Shown here: positions 15,795 through 24,914 of the stretch, in pieces
Numbering within the stretch: the first letter of the stretch is position 1
Layout of the letters: each line of letters begins with the position of its first letter
Source of the DNA: an uncultured Bacteroidia bacterium
GTDB taxonomy: Bacteria > Bacteroidota > Bacteroidia > Bacteroidales > Prolixibacteraceae
NCBI GenBank assembly: GCA_903927965.1
Contig: CAIYPA010000099.1
Location: 1-38,353 of the forward strand
Direction of reading: 5' to 3'
Length of the DNA stretch: 38,353 nt
Made by a program: the position numbers and the translations under genes
The notes under the pieces: generated by a model
Told to the model about the DNA's origin: nothing
Database searches by the model: none
What the model saw: only the letters and a program-made list of their open reading frames with translations

Positions 15795-16617
15795 GATTGA
15801 AAGCCTCTATAGCCTTCTTTACCGAGCCATGCAACAGTAGCAACCTACGTGCTTCATCTGCCTGGATATTCAGCTCTTCCACAATCATCTGGGTGCCACG
15901 CTCGACCAGTTTTTTATTGGATAGCATCATATTGACCATCTTGTTCCCTTTTACCCGCCCCAATTTGATCATGATGGTCGTGGTGATCATGTTTAGGATC
16001 ATTTTCTGGGCAGTGCCTGCTTTCAAACGTGTGCTGCCTGTTACAAATTCGGGACCAACGATGGCTTCTATCGGATATTCGGTCACTTCGGCAATCCTGC
16101 TTCCAGGATTACAGGTAATGCATCCTGTAAGGATCCCGTTTTCGCGGGCATGAACGATCCCACCAATCACATAAGGTGTTGTACCTGATGCTGCTATGCC
16201 GATCACTGAATCATTTTTGTTGATATTGAAACCTTGAAGCGATGCCCATGCCTTATCTGGATCGTCTTCAGCGGCTTCTACCGCTTTCCGCAAAGCCACA
16301 TCCCCACCGGCGATCAAACCGATGACCATACTTTCCGGCACACCAAATGTAGGGGGGATCTCCGAAGCATCAAGTACCCCGAGCCTGCCGCTGGTTCCGG
16401 CACCAAGATAAAAAACCCGCCCCCCTTTTTTCATCCTTACTTCAATTTGCTCCACCAAATTCTTGATTTGTGGAAGTGCTTGTTTTACAGCAATATGTAC
16501 TTTTGAGTCCTCTTCGTTGATGTGGGTAAGCAACTCCTCGATCGACATTTTGTCAAGGTTCTCAAAATTCGATGGGGATTCTGTAACACTGATCTTGGTT
16601 TTTGCAGTTGATCTCAT
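15790..16617 (-). CDS. murQ: N-acetylmuramic acid 6-phosphate etherase
   Basis: MurQ cleaves the D-lactyl ether of MurNAc-6-phosphate to give GlcNAc-6-phosphate and lactate in the cytoplasm, a central step of peptidoglycan recycling. The 275-aa sequence shows the family opening (TESPSNFENLDKMSIEELL), the SIS-domain sugar-phosphate site GRVFYLGAGTSGRLGVLDASE, and the conserved EIPPTFGVP, GIAASGTTPYVIGG and STRLKAGTAQKM stretches. It is complete and slightly shorter than the E. coli enzyme. It lies 8 nt downstream of the sugar kinase gene, which would supply its phosphorylated substrate. Its stop codon falls within the shared palindrome with the DUF4139 gene. Confidence 0.95.
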   Translation of the reverse strand: MRSTAKTKISVTESPSNFENLDKMSIEELLTHINEEDSKVHIAVKQALPQIKNLVEQIEVRMKKGGRVFYLGAGTSGRLGVLDASEIPPTFGVPESMVIGLIAGGDVALRKAVEAAEDDPDKAWASLQGFNINKNDSVIGIAASGTTPYVIGGIVHARENGILTGCITCNPGSRIAEVTEYPIEAIVGPEFVTGSTRLKAGTAQKMILNMITTTIMIKLGRVKGNKMVNMMLSNKKLVERGTQMIVEELNIQADEARRLLLLHGSVKKAIEAFNQ

Positions 16618-16625
16618 AACGCCTG

Positions 16626-17471
16626 TTATTTTTTGGTAATTTTAGTTTTGTGATATTGTATCAGTCCTTCCATTGGTGCGCGTTCAATTCTTCCCAATTT
16701 AAGGTTCTGCACTTCGATTACTTTCCGCAGTTGCGCCTCAAAATGAAAAGCGATACTGCCGGTAAAATGAATGGGTAATTTTTCTATGTCAGGATATTGT
16801 AACAAATTCCGGGTGACGAAATCATTGAAACCATTGATTACAAGGTTTTGAATTTCAGGTTCTCCAATGTGTTTGGAAAGAAATTTAGTGAAGTTTGCCA
16901 AATAACGGCTTGGGAATGGTTTTTTGTAAACGTTTTCGAGTATTTCTGCATAAGTAGTTTGATAGGTCGCAAAAAAATCATCGATCAATGGCTGGGGCAG
17001 TTGTTTTTTAAGGACATCACTGACCAATTTTTTACCCAGAACACCCCCGCTTCCTTCATCACCTAGGATAAAACCAAGAGGCGATACATTTGCCACAATT
17101 TCAACTCCATTGTAATAACATGAATTTGAGCCTGTTCCCAATATACATGCAATCCCAGGCTGATCCTGGCACAACGAATAGGCAGCACCCAAAAGATCAC
17201 TTCCCAAAAAATACTTTTCCGCATCAAGTACTTGCGACAATCCGGCCTTTACTACATTTTGCTTTTCCTCATTGATGCATCCCGTTCCATAAAAATATAC
17301 GGCATCAAGTTGTTGTGGGACAGAAATCTCACTTCGCAAAATCGAAGCGATGTTTTCACTGTCCTGATAGAATGGGTTAATACCTGATGTGATCATTTTT
17401 TCACATTTTCCCGATCCGTCGATCAGGCACCATTCTGTCTTGGTTGTTCCGCTATCAGCAATTAAGATCAT
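16626..17471 (-). CDS. BadF/BadG-type amino-sugar kinase (MurNAc/GlcNAc kinase-like)
   Basis: This 281-aa protein of the ASKHA fold resembles bacterial N-acetylglucosamine kinases. The phosphate-1 loop DSGTTKTEWCLID is at residues 6-18. CILGTGSNSCYY and FILGDEGSGGVLGKKLV are the phosphate-2 and sugar-binding stretches, and HFTGSIAFHF is the adenosine-side motif. Family members phosphorylate GlcNAc, MurNAc or both. Because it immediately precedes murQ (8 nt), MurNAc is the likely substrate, giving MurNAc-6-P for MurQ; this is inferred from context. The start at MILIADSG is the normal family start. It is transcribed divergently from the amidase gene across a short region with a perfect palindrome. 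Confidence 0.85.
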   Translation of the reverse strand: MILIADSGTTKTEWCLIDGSGKCEKMITSGINPFYQDSENIASILRSEISVPQQLDAVYFYGTGCINEEKQNVVKAGLSQVLDAEKYFLGSDLLGAAYSLCQDQPGIACILGTGSNSCYYNGVEIVANVSPLGFILGDEGSGGVLGKKLVSDVLKKQLPQPLIDDFFATYQTTYAEILENVYKKPFPSRYLANFTKFLSKHIGEPEIQNLVINGFNDFVTRNLLQYPDIEKLPIHFTGSIAFHFEAQLRKVIEVQNLKLGRIERAPMEGLIQYHKTKITKK

Positions 17472-17501
17472 TTTTCTTCAATGGTTTTTAAACTTGTATG
17501 A

Positions 17502-17509
17502 CAAAAGTA
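17502..17509 (-). promoter_or_regulatory. -7 box candidate for the kinase-murQ operon
   Basis: Read leftward, TACTTTTG fits TAnnTTTG and lies 31 nt before the kinase start codon. It is directly beside the palindrome at 17517-17540, so a protein bound there would sit just upstream of this -7 box. Confidence 0.45.
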
Positions 17510-17516
17510 CAAATTT

Positions 17517-17540
17517 TCCAAAATTAATTTTAATTTTGGA
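17517..17540. promoter_or_regulatory. Operator-like perfect palindrome between divergent operons
   Basis: TCCAAAATTAA and TTAATTTTGGA are exact reverse complements (11-bp arms) separated by TT. The site lies between the start codons of the kinase-murQ operon and the amidase operon. It covers the + strand -7 candidate TAATTTTG (17531-17538). Its symmetry and place suggest a dimeric regulator controlling both directions. Confidence 0.5.
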
Positions 17541-17575
17541 TTGCAATTTCTGGCTGAATCATAAACTTATTAATC

Positions 17576-20500
17576 ATGAAAATAGCGCAGGTTTTAAAAA
17601 GCACCTTGATTTTGATCTTTTCAATTGTAACATTGATTGGTTTTCCACAGTCTGCAAAAATGTCAAGACTGAGTTTAAAAGCTAAAAATCAACTCAATAA
17701 ACTACACAATCCAATTCCTGGCTGGAGCCATGTGGGACGTACAAAGGTCGATTCGTTTTCAATACATGCCGATCAAAACCGGATGGAAGTTTTTTTCTCC
17801 ATGCCGCTCTCCTATCTTCCAATCAGGGAACAGGAAGTCGTCCTGGTGGAAAAATCGGTCAAAAATGTACTGGGGCGCAAATTCAGGAAATACAAATTTG
17901 ATCTTTTCTCCGACCATCATCCGCTGAAAGAGCTGATCCCAAATCCGTACAGGAAAACAATAGCCATAGACAGCAGCAGGATTTCAGGCGGAACAAACGG
18001 AAGGACACCCATTGTTTGGCAAGCCGGCAAGGAACCTCCCAAGTCAGGACTTTACAATCAAAACATTGCGATCTGGAATAGCCATGGGTGGTATTACGAA
18101 TCGAAACTCGACCGTTGGGAATGGCAACGTGCACGGCTGTTTGGTACCGTTGAAGACATCTATACAATGAGCTATGTGTTGCCCTATATTGTCCCCATGC
18201 TCGAAAACAGCGGGGCTTCTGTATTTTTGCCCCGCGAACGCGACTGGCAACCCAATGAAGTGATTGTTGATAACGATCGTTCTTCAATTGGTTCCGAATT
18301 GACCATCACCCAGGGAGTTGCGGTTGAAAAAATACAAAGTGGGTTTTTATTGAAAGATACCCTGTATTCAGCCGAGAATCCATTCCGCTTGGGAACTGCT
18401 TTGAGAATAAAGAACATGAGTCCCAACGAACAGGTCATTTCGTATATCCCATCCTTTAACGAAAAAGGGCGGTATGCTGTTTATGTTACCTACCAGGACA
18501 ACGAAACCAATTTAACCGATGTTAAGTATTCTGTCTATCATGCGGGAGGAAAAACCGATTTCCTTGTCAATCAAAAGATTGGCGGAGGAACATGGATATA
18601 CCTTGGGACTTTTGATTTTAATTCAGGAAAACACCCGGAGATGGGAATGGTGACCGTGAGTTGCCCGGGAGGTTCGCAAGGAACGGTCTCATTGGATGCC
18701 GTGAAATTTGGCGGTGGGATGGGGCATGTAGCCCGTCGTCCATCCGGGGAAATGGTGCTAAATAAGAAGTCAAGCCAGTTAAATGTCGATAATCAGGTTA
18801 TTACAAATAATCCACAACTCTATAATTATAAATTAAGTGGCAAAGCAAGTTATCTTGAGGGATCACGGTATTACCTTCAAGGCGCAGGTTTCCCCGACTC
18901 TCTGGTTTACAATCCGAACAAGGATAAAAACGATTACAACGATGATTACCAGTCAAGGGGACTTTGGGTCAATTACCTGATTGGTAAACCTTCCGGCCTT
19001 GTAAATAACCGCAGCGTTGTTGGGCTAAAAATCCCGGTCGATCTCTCCTTTGCATTTCACACCGATGCCGGTGTTACCCCGAACGATTCGATCATTGGTA
19101 CTCTGGGGATTTATAGTTCGACAGCCGATAAAGCATTGTTTCCCAACGGGAAATCGAGAATGTCAAGCCGCGATTTATCCGATCTGATCCAAACACAAAT
19201 TGTTGACGAAATACGGCTTCGCTACAACCCTTTGTGGACCCGGCGCGGATTGTGGGATAAACAATATTCAGAAGCTTATCGCCCCAATGTGCCAGCCATG
19301 TTGCTTGAATTGTTTTCGCACCAGAACCTTGCCGATATCAGATTTGGGTTGGATCCTAGGTTCAGGTTCGACGTCAGCCGTTCCATTTACAAGGGTATGC
19401 TGAAGTTTCTGGCTTATCAGAATAACCGTCCTTACATGGTCCAGCCTTTGCCAGTTGATCATTTTTCGCTTGAAAGAGTAGGTGACCTTTCAGTAAAATT
19501 GAGTTGGCGTCCGGTTACAGATCCGTTGGAACCAACTGCCAAACCTTCAAAATACAAGGTTTACCAACGGCTGGACGAAAATGGTTTCGACAATGGGACG
19601 CTCGTATCGGATACGGTTTTGACACTTCAACTTGATCAGGCAGACCACATTTATAGTTTTAAGGTTACAGCCATGAATGATGGCGGGGAAGGTTTTCCAT
19701 CCGAAATCCTTTCTGTGGGATTAAAGAGCAAAAGTAAAGGCAATGTATTGGTTGTCAATGGATTTGACAGGATTTGTGGTCCTTCCATTTTCGATAATGG
19801 TACGACTGCAGGTGTAGCCTGGTGGAAGGACCAGGGTGTTGCCGATAGGCAGGACATAAGTTTTATTGGATTCCAATACGATTTTGACCGAAAATCGCAA
19901 TGGCTCGACGATGACAGTCCTGGTTGGGGCGCTAGTTATGGCGATATGGAGGGAAAAGTCATCCAGGGAAATACCTTTGATTATCCGTTGATCCATGGCA
20001 AAGCCATTATGGCGGCAGGATACTCGTTTGTTTCAACCAGTAATGAAGTGTTTTGCCAACCCGGTTTTGATGTTTCGGGCTATTTTGCTACAGACCTGAT
20101 TTTGGGGGAGGAACGTGCAACACTTGGTTTAAGGGACAATAGTAGCGTTGATTATAAAATATATACCCCAGGTATGATGTCAAAACTTGAATCAATCATC
20201 AAAAACAACGGGAAGTTGTTTCTGTCGGGTTCTTACATTGGATCTGAATTTGGGGAGGTCAACGATACAATTACTGCCGGTTTTGTCAAGGAAAAGCTCC
20301 ATTTCACCTGGAGGACAGGCCATGCCACGAAAGGTGGAAAGTTTTATGCGACCGATTACGCTACAAAATGGCTCAAAGGAAACTGGAATTTTACCACCGG
20401 ATATGACCCTAAAATTTATGGTGCCGAGGCTCCAGATGGAATTGAACCTTTTGGTAATAATGCTGTTACCGCGTTCCGTTATGGCGAGAACAATGTAAGC

Positions 20501-20626
20501 GCAGGAATAGTTTACAATGGTGATTATAAAGTCGTTGCTATGGGATTGCCATTTGAGACGGTTACTACTGACGCTGGAAGGAATCTCCTGATGCAACAAA
20601 TAATGGAATTTTTTAAACTCAAATAA
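17576..20626 (+). CDS. Secreted N-acetylmuramoyl-L-alanine amidase split by a golvesin/xanthan-lyase-type domain
   Basis: This 1016-aa protein has an N-terminal signal segment (LILIFSIVTLIGFPQSA). An Amidase_3-like zinc peptidase is assembled from two separated parts. H170 in WNSHGW and E193 in GTVEDIY are in the first part; H495 in AFHTDAG and E578 in AMLLELFSHQN are in the second. Between them (about residues 260-390) is a golvesin C-terminal-like beta domain (GRYAVYVTYQDNETNLTDV...GGGTWIYLGTFDF), often labelled xanthan lyase in databases. A fibronectin-III-like unit (about 625-720) and an unassigned C-terminal domain (VLVVNGFDRICGPS onward) follow. Amidases remove stem peptides from peptidoglycan, which would feed the denuded-glycan enzymes downstream. 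It is first in a rightward operon, 16 nt before the glycosyltransferase gene. Confidence 0.82.
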   Translation: MKIAQVLKSTLILIFSIVTLIGFPQSAKMSRLSLKAKNQLNKLHNPIPGWSHVGRTKVDSFSIHADQNRMEVFFSMPLSYLPIREQEVVLVEKSVKNVLGRKFRKYKFDLFSDHHPLKELIPNPYRKTIAIDSSRISGGTNGRTPIVWQAGKEPPKSGLYNQNIAIWNSHGWYYESKLDRWEWQRARLFGTVEDIYTMSYVLPYIVPMLENSGASVFLPRERDWQPNEVIVDNDRSSIGSELTITQGVAVEKIQSGFLLKDTLYSAENPFRLGTALRIKNMSPNEQVISYIPSFNEKGRYAVYVTYQDNETNLTDVKYSVYHAGGKTDFLVNQKIGGGTWIYLGTFDFNSGKHPEMGMVTVSCPGGSQGTVSLDAVKFGGGMGHVARRPSGEMVLNKKSSQLNVDNQVITNNPQLYNYKLSGKASYLEGSRYYLQGAGFPDSLVYNPNKDKNDYNDDYQSRGLWVNYLIGKPSGLVNNRSVVGLKIPVDLSFAFHTDAGVTPNDSIIGTLGIYSSTADKALFPNGKSRMSSRDLSDLIQTQIVDEIRLRYNPLWTRRGLWDKQYSEAYRPNVPAMLLELFSHQNLADIRFGLDPRFRFDVSRSIYKGMLKFLAYQNNRPYMVQPLPVDHFSLERVGDLSVKLSWRPVTDPLEPTAKPSKYKVYQRLDENGFDNGTLVSDTVLTLQLDQADHIYSFKVTAMNDGGEGFPSEILSVGLKSKSKGNVLVVNGFDRICGPSIFDNGTTAGVAWWKDQGVADRQDISFIGFQYDFDRKSQWLDDDSPGWGASYGDMEGKVIQGNTFDYPLIHGKAIMAAGYSFVSTSNEVFCQPGFDVSGYFATDLILGEERATLGLRDNSSVDYKIYTPGMMSKLESIIKNNGKLFLSGSYIGSEFGEVNDTITAGFVKEKLHFTWRTGHATKGGKFYATDYATKWLKGNWNFTTGYDPKIYGAEAPDGIEPFGNNAVTAFRYGENNVSAGIVYNGDYKVVAMGLPFETVTTDAGRNLLMQQIMEFFKLK

Positions 20627-20642
20627 TCTTAAGAATAAGAAT

Positions 20643-22112
20643 ATGAAGAATCTGGTTACATGCTTTTTACCCGTTCAGAAGGGATTGGATCTTGATGCGA
20701 CAATCCAAAATTTAAAAGATTCGGGTGTTGTCGGGAAAATCATCCTTGTGGGTGAAACGGACCTTGATTTTGACAATCCAATGATAGAGCTCATTAATCC
20801 CGGCGGTTACAGTTCAACCAAAACCCTTAGGGAATTTTTTGGATATATAACTACCCCATACACATTGCTTTATACAAAATCACTTCCGTTGGGTTTGGGG
20901 CAAAATGCTTTGCACCGATTGATGCTGGCTAGTGAAAGTTGTAATGCCGGATTGGTTTATTCCGATTACTATGAACAGAAGGAGGGTGTCCTGAAACCTC
21001 ATCCTGTAATCGAATACCAGGATGGCAGTTTGCGCGACGATTTTGATTTTGGTTCGTTGTTGCTCTATCGCTCAGAAGCTTTCGTTGAAGCAGTTGCCCG
21101 AATGGATGAAGAATTTGAGCTTGCCGGTTTATATGACTTAAGGTTAAAGGTATCGCAAAACTACAAACTGGTCCATTTACCGGAACTGCTCTACACCGAG
21201 ATGGAATTGGATACGCGCAAATCAGGTGAGAAGATGTTCGATTATGTCGATCCCCGTAACCGCTTCAAACAGATCGAGATGGAAAAGGCTTGTACCGCCC
21301 ACTTAAAAGTCGTAGGTGCGTGGCTTGCCCCAAAATTTCTGCAGATTGCCTTTTCGGAGGGTCAGTTCGAATACGAAGCTTCCGTGATTATCCCTGTCCG
21401 CAACCGCGCCAAAACGATAGGTGATGCGATCAAATCGGTATTGAGCCAGAAAGTTGGTTTTAAGTTTAACCTGATCATCGTTGACAATTTCTCCACTGAT
21501 GGAACGACAGAGCTGATCTCTTCATATCCTGATCCTGACAATCGCATTGTTCATGTCATTCCCCAAAGAAAGGATTTGGGGATCGGCGGTTGCTGGAATG
21601 AAGCCATCAACCATCCAAAATGTGGGAAGTTTGCCATTCAGCTCGACAGCGACGATCTTTACATTGACAATACAGTTGTTCAGCAGGTTGTCGATTCATT
21701 TTACGCACAGAACTGCGCCATGGTTGTTGGGTCGTACCAGATGGTCAATTTCAAGTTGGAAGAGATCCCGCCAGGTTTGATCGACCACAAAGAGTGGACT
21801 CCAGATAATGGCAGGAACAATGCTTTGAGGATTAATGGCTTAGGTGCGCCACGTGCATTTTACACACCTGTCCTGCGCGAAATTCAGGTTCCTAACGTAA
21901 GTTATGGCGAGGACTATGCATTAGGGTTGGCCATCAGCCGCCATTACCAGATTGGCCGGATTTATAACCCTTTGTACCTTTGTCGCCGTTGGGACGAAAA
22001 TTCAGACTCCTCGCTCGATATCGTTAAAATGAACGCCCACAATTTTTATAAGGATAAGATCAGGACACTCGAATTTTGGGCAAGGCAAAGGGTCAATTTA
22101 GTTAAAGATTGA
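20643..22112 (+). CDS. Glycosyltransferase with two GT-A-like halves (C-terminal half GT2)
   Basis: In this 489-aa protein the C-terminal half is a clear family-2 domain: YEASVIIPVRNRAKTIGDAIKSV opens near residue 240, NLIIVDNFSTDGTTELI follows, and the metal-binding QLDSDD lies near residue 337. The N-terminal half (residues 1-190) looks like a diverged GT-A copy: it starts VTCFLPVQKGLDLDATIQNL, continues with GKIILVGE, and has LVYSDYYEQ where the DxD strand would lie. There are no transmembrane helices or signal peptide, so it acts in the cytoplasm. Donor and acceptor are unknown. Its place directly after the amidase gene suggests an envelope glycan role, but that is context only. Confidence 0.82.
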   Translation: MKNLVTCFLPVQKGLDLDATIQNLKDSGVVGKIILVGETDLDFDNPMIELINPGGYSSTKTLREFFGYITTPYTLLYTKSLPLGLGQNALHRLMLASESCNAGLVYSDYYEQKEGVLKPHPVIEYQDGSLRDDFDFGSLLLYRSEAFVEAVARMDEEFELAGLYDLRLKVSQNYKLVHLPELLYTEMELDTRKSGEKMFDYVDPRNRFKQIEMEKACTAHLKVVGAWLAPKFLQIAFSEGQFEYEASVIIPVRNRAKTIGDAIKSVLSQKVGFKFNLIIVDNFSTDGTTELISSYPDPDNRIVHVIPQRKDLGIGGCWNEAINHPKCGKFAIQLDSDDLYIDNTVVQQVVDSFYAQNCAMVVGSYQMVNFKLEEIPPGLIDHKEWTPDNGRNNALRINGLGAPRAFYTPVLREIQVPNVSYGEDYALGLAISRHYQIGRIYNPLYLCRRWDENSDSSLDIVKMNAHNFYKDKIRTLEFWARQRVNLVKD

Positions 22113-22115
22113 TTG

Positions 22116-22133
22116 GAATTCTTGTAAGAATTC
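22116..22133. repeat. Short perfect palindrome between two genes
   Basis: GAATTCTT-GT-AAGAATTC has 8-bp perfect arms and fills the 24-nt gap between the glycosyltransferase stop and the lipoprotein start. It could form a small hairpin at the start of the next coding region. It has no T-run. Confidence 0.45.
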
Positions 22134-22136
22134 GCC

Positions 22137-22553
22137 ATGAACAAAATGACAAACACATTCATCTTCTTTATTTTAGTGGTAACTCTTTGTTCATGTGACG
22201 AACGAAAATTTGATCGGGATGGTTGGATCAATGATGACCCGGTGGATTACAGTAACCGAAGAAGTATGGTGAATGACATCCTTCATAATAAAATATTGGA
22301 TAATAAGGAGATATCTCAAGTTACTGATTTATTGGGTAAGCCGGAATGGGTTGACACTGCCAAATCAGGTGTGGTAATAAAAATGTATTATATAGTTCAA
22401 TTATCCTATGGATATGACATTGATCCCAAATTTTCCAAATTACTTGAATTAGAAATTGATAATGGAAAAATCAAAAATGTTAAAATTGTCATGGGAATCG
22501 ACAGAAGAAGCTACATTGAGAAAATATTTACGAATTATAAAATTGTATCTTAG
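22137..22553 (+). CDS. Small putative lipoprotein, BamE/SmpA-like pattern
   Basis: This 138-aa protein has an N-terminal hydrophobic leader ending in a lipobox-like LCSC (Cys about residue 20), so it is probably a lipoprotein. After the anchor, ISQVTDLLGKPEWVDT...IKMYYIVQLSYG...LLELEIDNGKIKNVKIV resembles the helix-turn then beta-sheet pattern of BamE/SmpA-like domains (LLGxPxxxD followed by Y and a final NGKxxxV strand). That similarity is weak and may be convergent. The start could also be the ATG at 22146. The gene is AT-richer than its neighbours. It lies 24 nt after the glycosyltransferase and 63 nt before the DUF4922 gene. Confidence 0.65.
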   Translation: MNKMTNTFIFFILVVTLCSCDERKFDRDGWINDDPVDYSNRRSMVNDILHNKILDNKEISQVTDLLGKPEWVDTAKSGVVIKMYYIVQLSYGYDIDPKFSKLLELEIDNGKIKNVKIVMGIDRRSYIEKIFTNYKIVS

Positions 22554-22616
22554 GCTTATGAAATGAATAAAAACTTAGTGAACCATAAAAATTTAACCAA
22601 ATAAAACGGTGTAAAA

Positions 22617-23564
22617 ATGGATCTTTCAAATAGGGCGAGACAACTGATCAATGAACAGATCAAGCATTGGGACCTGGCCCATAGGAATTATGAGGGTTTA
22701 AAGAAAGTAAAAACCAAATCATTTGATTTTGGTGATTATCATATTGATATTCAATTTAATCCGGAAAGAATTGTATCTTCTGCGGCTAAAATTGATGCCC
22801 ATTCAATTAAAGCCCGTCCTTGTTTTCTTTGCCAGAATAACCTACCCGCTCAACAAAAAGGGTTGTTGATTGATGGCCATTCTATGCTTTTGGTCAATCC
22901 GTTCCCTATTTTTCCGGAACATTTGACCATTCCCAACTTGCACCATACAGACCAGCGAATTACAGGAAATATTGGAGAGATGCTGGACCTCGCTGCCAGT
23001 TTAAACGAATTTACGATTTTCTATAATGGGCCAAAGTGCGGGGCGTCTGCTCCCGATCATATGCATTTTCAAGCTGGGATCAAAGGGTTTTTACCAATTG
23101 AAAAGGATTTCCTGAACGAAAAATGCTGCAATAAAATATGCACTATCGGGTGGGTTACTTTTTGGCACTGGCCCGATTACCAAAGGGGGATACTCACACT
23201 TTCAAGCAAGTTTAAATGGGCTTTAATAGGTTGTTTTACAAATATATACAAACAATTGCAGTTATTGCAGCCCAATGAAGCTGAACCTATGCTCAATATT
23301 CTTTTAACATTTGATCACGATGAATGGGTCATGCACATTATTCCAAGAACCTTGCACCGTCCAAAAGAGTATTTTGAAACCGGTGAAAAACAAATCCTGC
23401 TTAGTCCGGCTTCGGTTGACATGGGTGGGGTACTTATTACACCTCGTGAAGAGGATTTTGACAAAATTACGGAAATGGATGTCAGAAGCATTTTTGATCA
23501 GGTTTGTTTGGACCCCAAGACTATTTTAAAGATGATTTTTCATTTTAGCTTTAATAATTTATAA
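22617..23564 (+). CDS. DUF4922 protein, HIT-like nucleotidylyltransferase/phosphorylase fold
   Basis: This 315-aa protein belongs to DUF4922. Two motifs recall galactose-1-phosphate uridylyltransferase and Ap4A/GDP-sugar phosphorylases: a CFLC pair (C69, C72), and NGPKCGASAPDHMHFQAG with H148-M-H150-F-Q152 (HxHxQ). In those enzymes the central His forms a nucleotidyl intermediate. So a nucleotide-sugar or dinucleotide phosphorylase activity is a reasonable inference, but nothing here shows the substrate. There is no signal peptide. The SpoIID/LytB gene follows after 15 nt, a pairing I recall as common in Bacteroidetes, suggesting the two act together. Confidence 0.85.
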   Translation: MDLSNRARQLINEQIKHWDLAHRNYEGLKKVKTKSFDFGDYHIDIQFNPERIVSSAAKIDAHSIKARPCFLCQNNLPAQQKGLLIDGHSMLLVNPFPIFPEHLTIPNLHHTDQRITGNIGEMLDLAASLNEFTIFYNGPKCGASAPDHMHFQAGIKGFLPIEKDFLNEKCCNKICTIGWVTFWHWPDYQRGILTLSSKFKWALIGCFTNIYKQLQLLQPNEAEPMLNILLTFDHDEWVMHIIPRTLHRPKEYFETGEKQILLSPASVDMGGVLITPREEDFDKITEMDVRSIFDQVCLDPKTILKMIFHFSFNNL

Positions 23565-23579
23565 ATAACTGTATAACTG

Positions 23580-24914
23580 ATGGATACGCCATTAATAAAA
23601 GTTGGCATCATGGAAGGGCAGGAGATCTTCTTTACCCTTGAAGGAAACTTTAAATTGGAAAAAACCAATGCCATACTTACCGGCAAATGCAAAGCCATTA
23701 AATCAGAATTGGGTATTTGCCTCAAATGGACTGGCGAGGGTTTTTTTGAATTGGATGAATTGTTGTTGGATCCTGTGGATCCCGAAAAAGATAAATTTGA
23801 GTTGCATGATGTGACAATCGGCATCAATTTTCATTGGGAACGAAAAGAAAATCAAATTTTTAAGGGATCGTTGCATGTAATTTCGGATGGGGAAATACTC
23901 TATGCGATCAACACACTGAGTATTGAGGATTATCTGATCAGCGTGATCTCGTCTGAGATGAGCGCCACCTCTTCTCTGGAATTGTTAAAAGCCCATGCAG
24001 TTATTTCGAGAAGCTGGTTGCTGGCTCAGGTTCAGAAAAACAGGAGCTTGCAATCCAATCAGAAGAAGTATCAGACAACTTTTAGCACCGATGATGAATT
24101 GGTGAAATGGTACGACCGCGAAGACCATACCCATTTTGACGTCTGCGCCGATGATCATTGTCAGAGATATCAAGGAATTACAAGGACAACAACCCCTTTG
24201 GTCGAGAGGGCGGTCAAAGAAACATGGGGCGAAATTTTGGCTTACGATGGGTCGATCTGTGATGCGCGTTTTTCAAAATGTTGTGGAGGGGTCACCGAAA
24301 TCTTTGAAAATGCATGGGAACCCGTTAATCATCCCTATCTTCAAAAACTTGTCGATAGCGATCAGTATCCTGATGGTTTCTCGTTAAACCTTGAAGAAGA
24401 GAGTGCTGCTACAAAATGGATATTGGGCAACCCAATCGCTTTTTGCAATTCGTCAGATAAAAAAGTTCTGAAACAGGTATTGAACGACTATGATCAGGAA
24501 ACAAACGATTTTTTTCGCTGGAAAGTTATCTATACTCAGGAAGAGCTTAGCCATCTCGTCAATTTCCGTTCAGGAATCAATTTTGGAACAATCACAGAGC
24601 TTGTCCCGATCGCACGCGGAACCTCAGGACGATTGACACAGCTTAAAATTGTCGGGACACTCAAAACAATGATCGTAGGAAAGGAACTGCAAATCAGAAA
24701 GTGGCTGTCGAAATCACATCTTTACAGTTCTGCATTTGTGGTTGAAAAACAGGAAGTTGACGGATCAATTCATTTTGTCCTTCGTGGTGCCGGCTGGGGC
24801 CATGGTGTCGGACTTTGCCAGATCGGTGCTGCAGTCATGGGCGACAAAGGATATACATACCAACAGATCCTTCTCCATTATTTCAGGGAAGCTGGATTGG
24901 AACTGAGGTATTGA
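23580..24914 (+). CDS. SpoIID/LytB domain protein
   Basis: SpoIID proteins are lytic transglycosylases that cut peptide-free peptidoglycan glycan strands. This 444-aa protein has the family core: LSIEDYLISVISSEM with the likely catalytic E126, then SSLELLKAHAVISRSWLL, FSKCCGGVTEIFENAW, and the C-terminal GWGHGVGLCQIGAAVMGDKGYTYQQILLHYF. An N-terminal beta-rich segment of about 110 residues precedes it. Unlike typical SpoIID it has no signal peptide or membrane anchor at the start I see: the ATG follows an in-frame TAA two codons upstream, so no longer leader is possible. Either it is exported without a classical signal or it acts in the cytoplasm. It is 15 nt downstream of DUF4922, and both are probably in one operon. 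Confidence 0.87.
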   Translation: MDTPLIKVGIMEGQEIFFTLEGNFKLEKTNAILTGKCKAIKSELGICLKWTGEGFFELDELLLDPVDPEKDKFELHDVTIGINFHWERKENQIFKGSLHVISDGEILYAINTLSIEDYLISVISSEMSATSSLELLKAHAVISRSWLLAQVQKNRSLQSNQKKYQTTFSTDDELVKWYDREDHTHFDVCADDHCQRYQGITRTTTPLVERAVKETWGEILAYDGSICDARFSKCCGGVTEIFENAWEPVNHPYLQKLVDSDQYPDGFSLNLEEESAATKWILGNPIAFCNSSDKKVLKQVLNDYDQETNDFFRWKVIYTQEELSHLVNFRSGINFGTITELVPIARGTSGRLTQLKIVGTLKTMIVGKELQIRKWLSKSHLYSSAFVVEKQEVDGSIHFVLRGAGWGHGVGLCQIGAAVMGDKGYTYQQILLHYFREAGLELRY

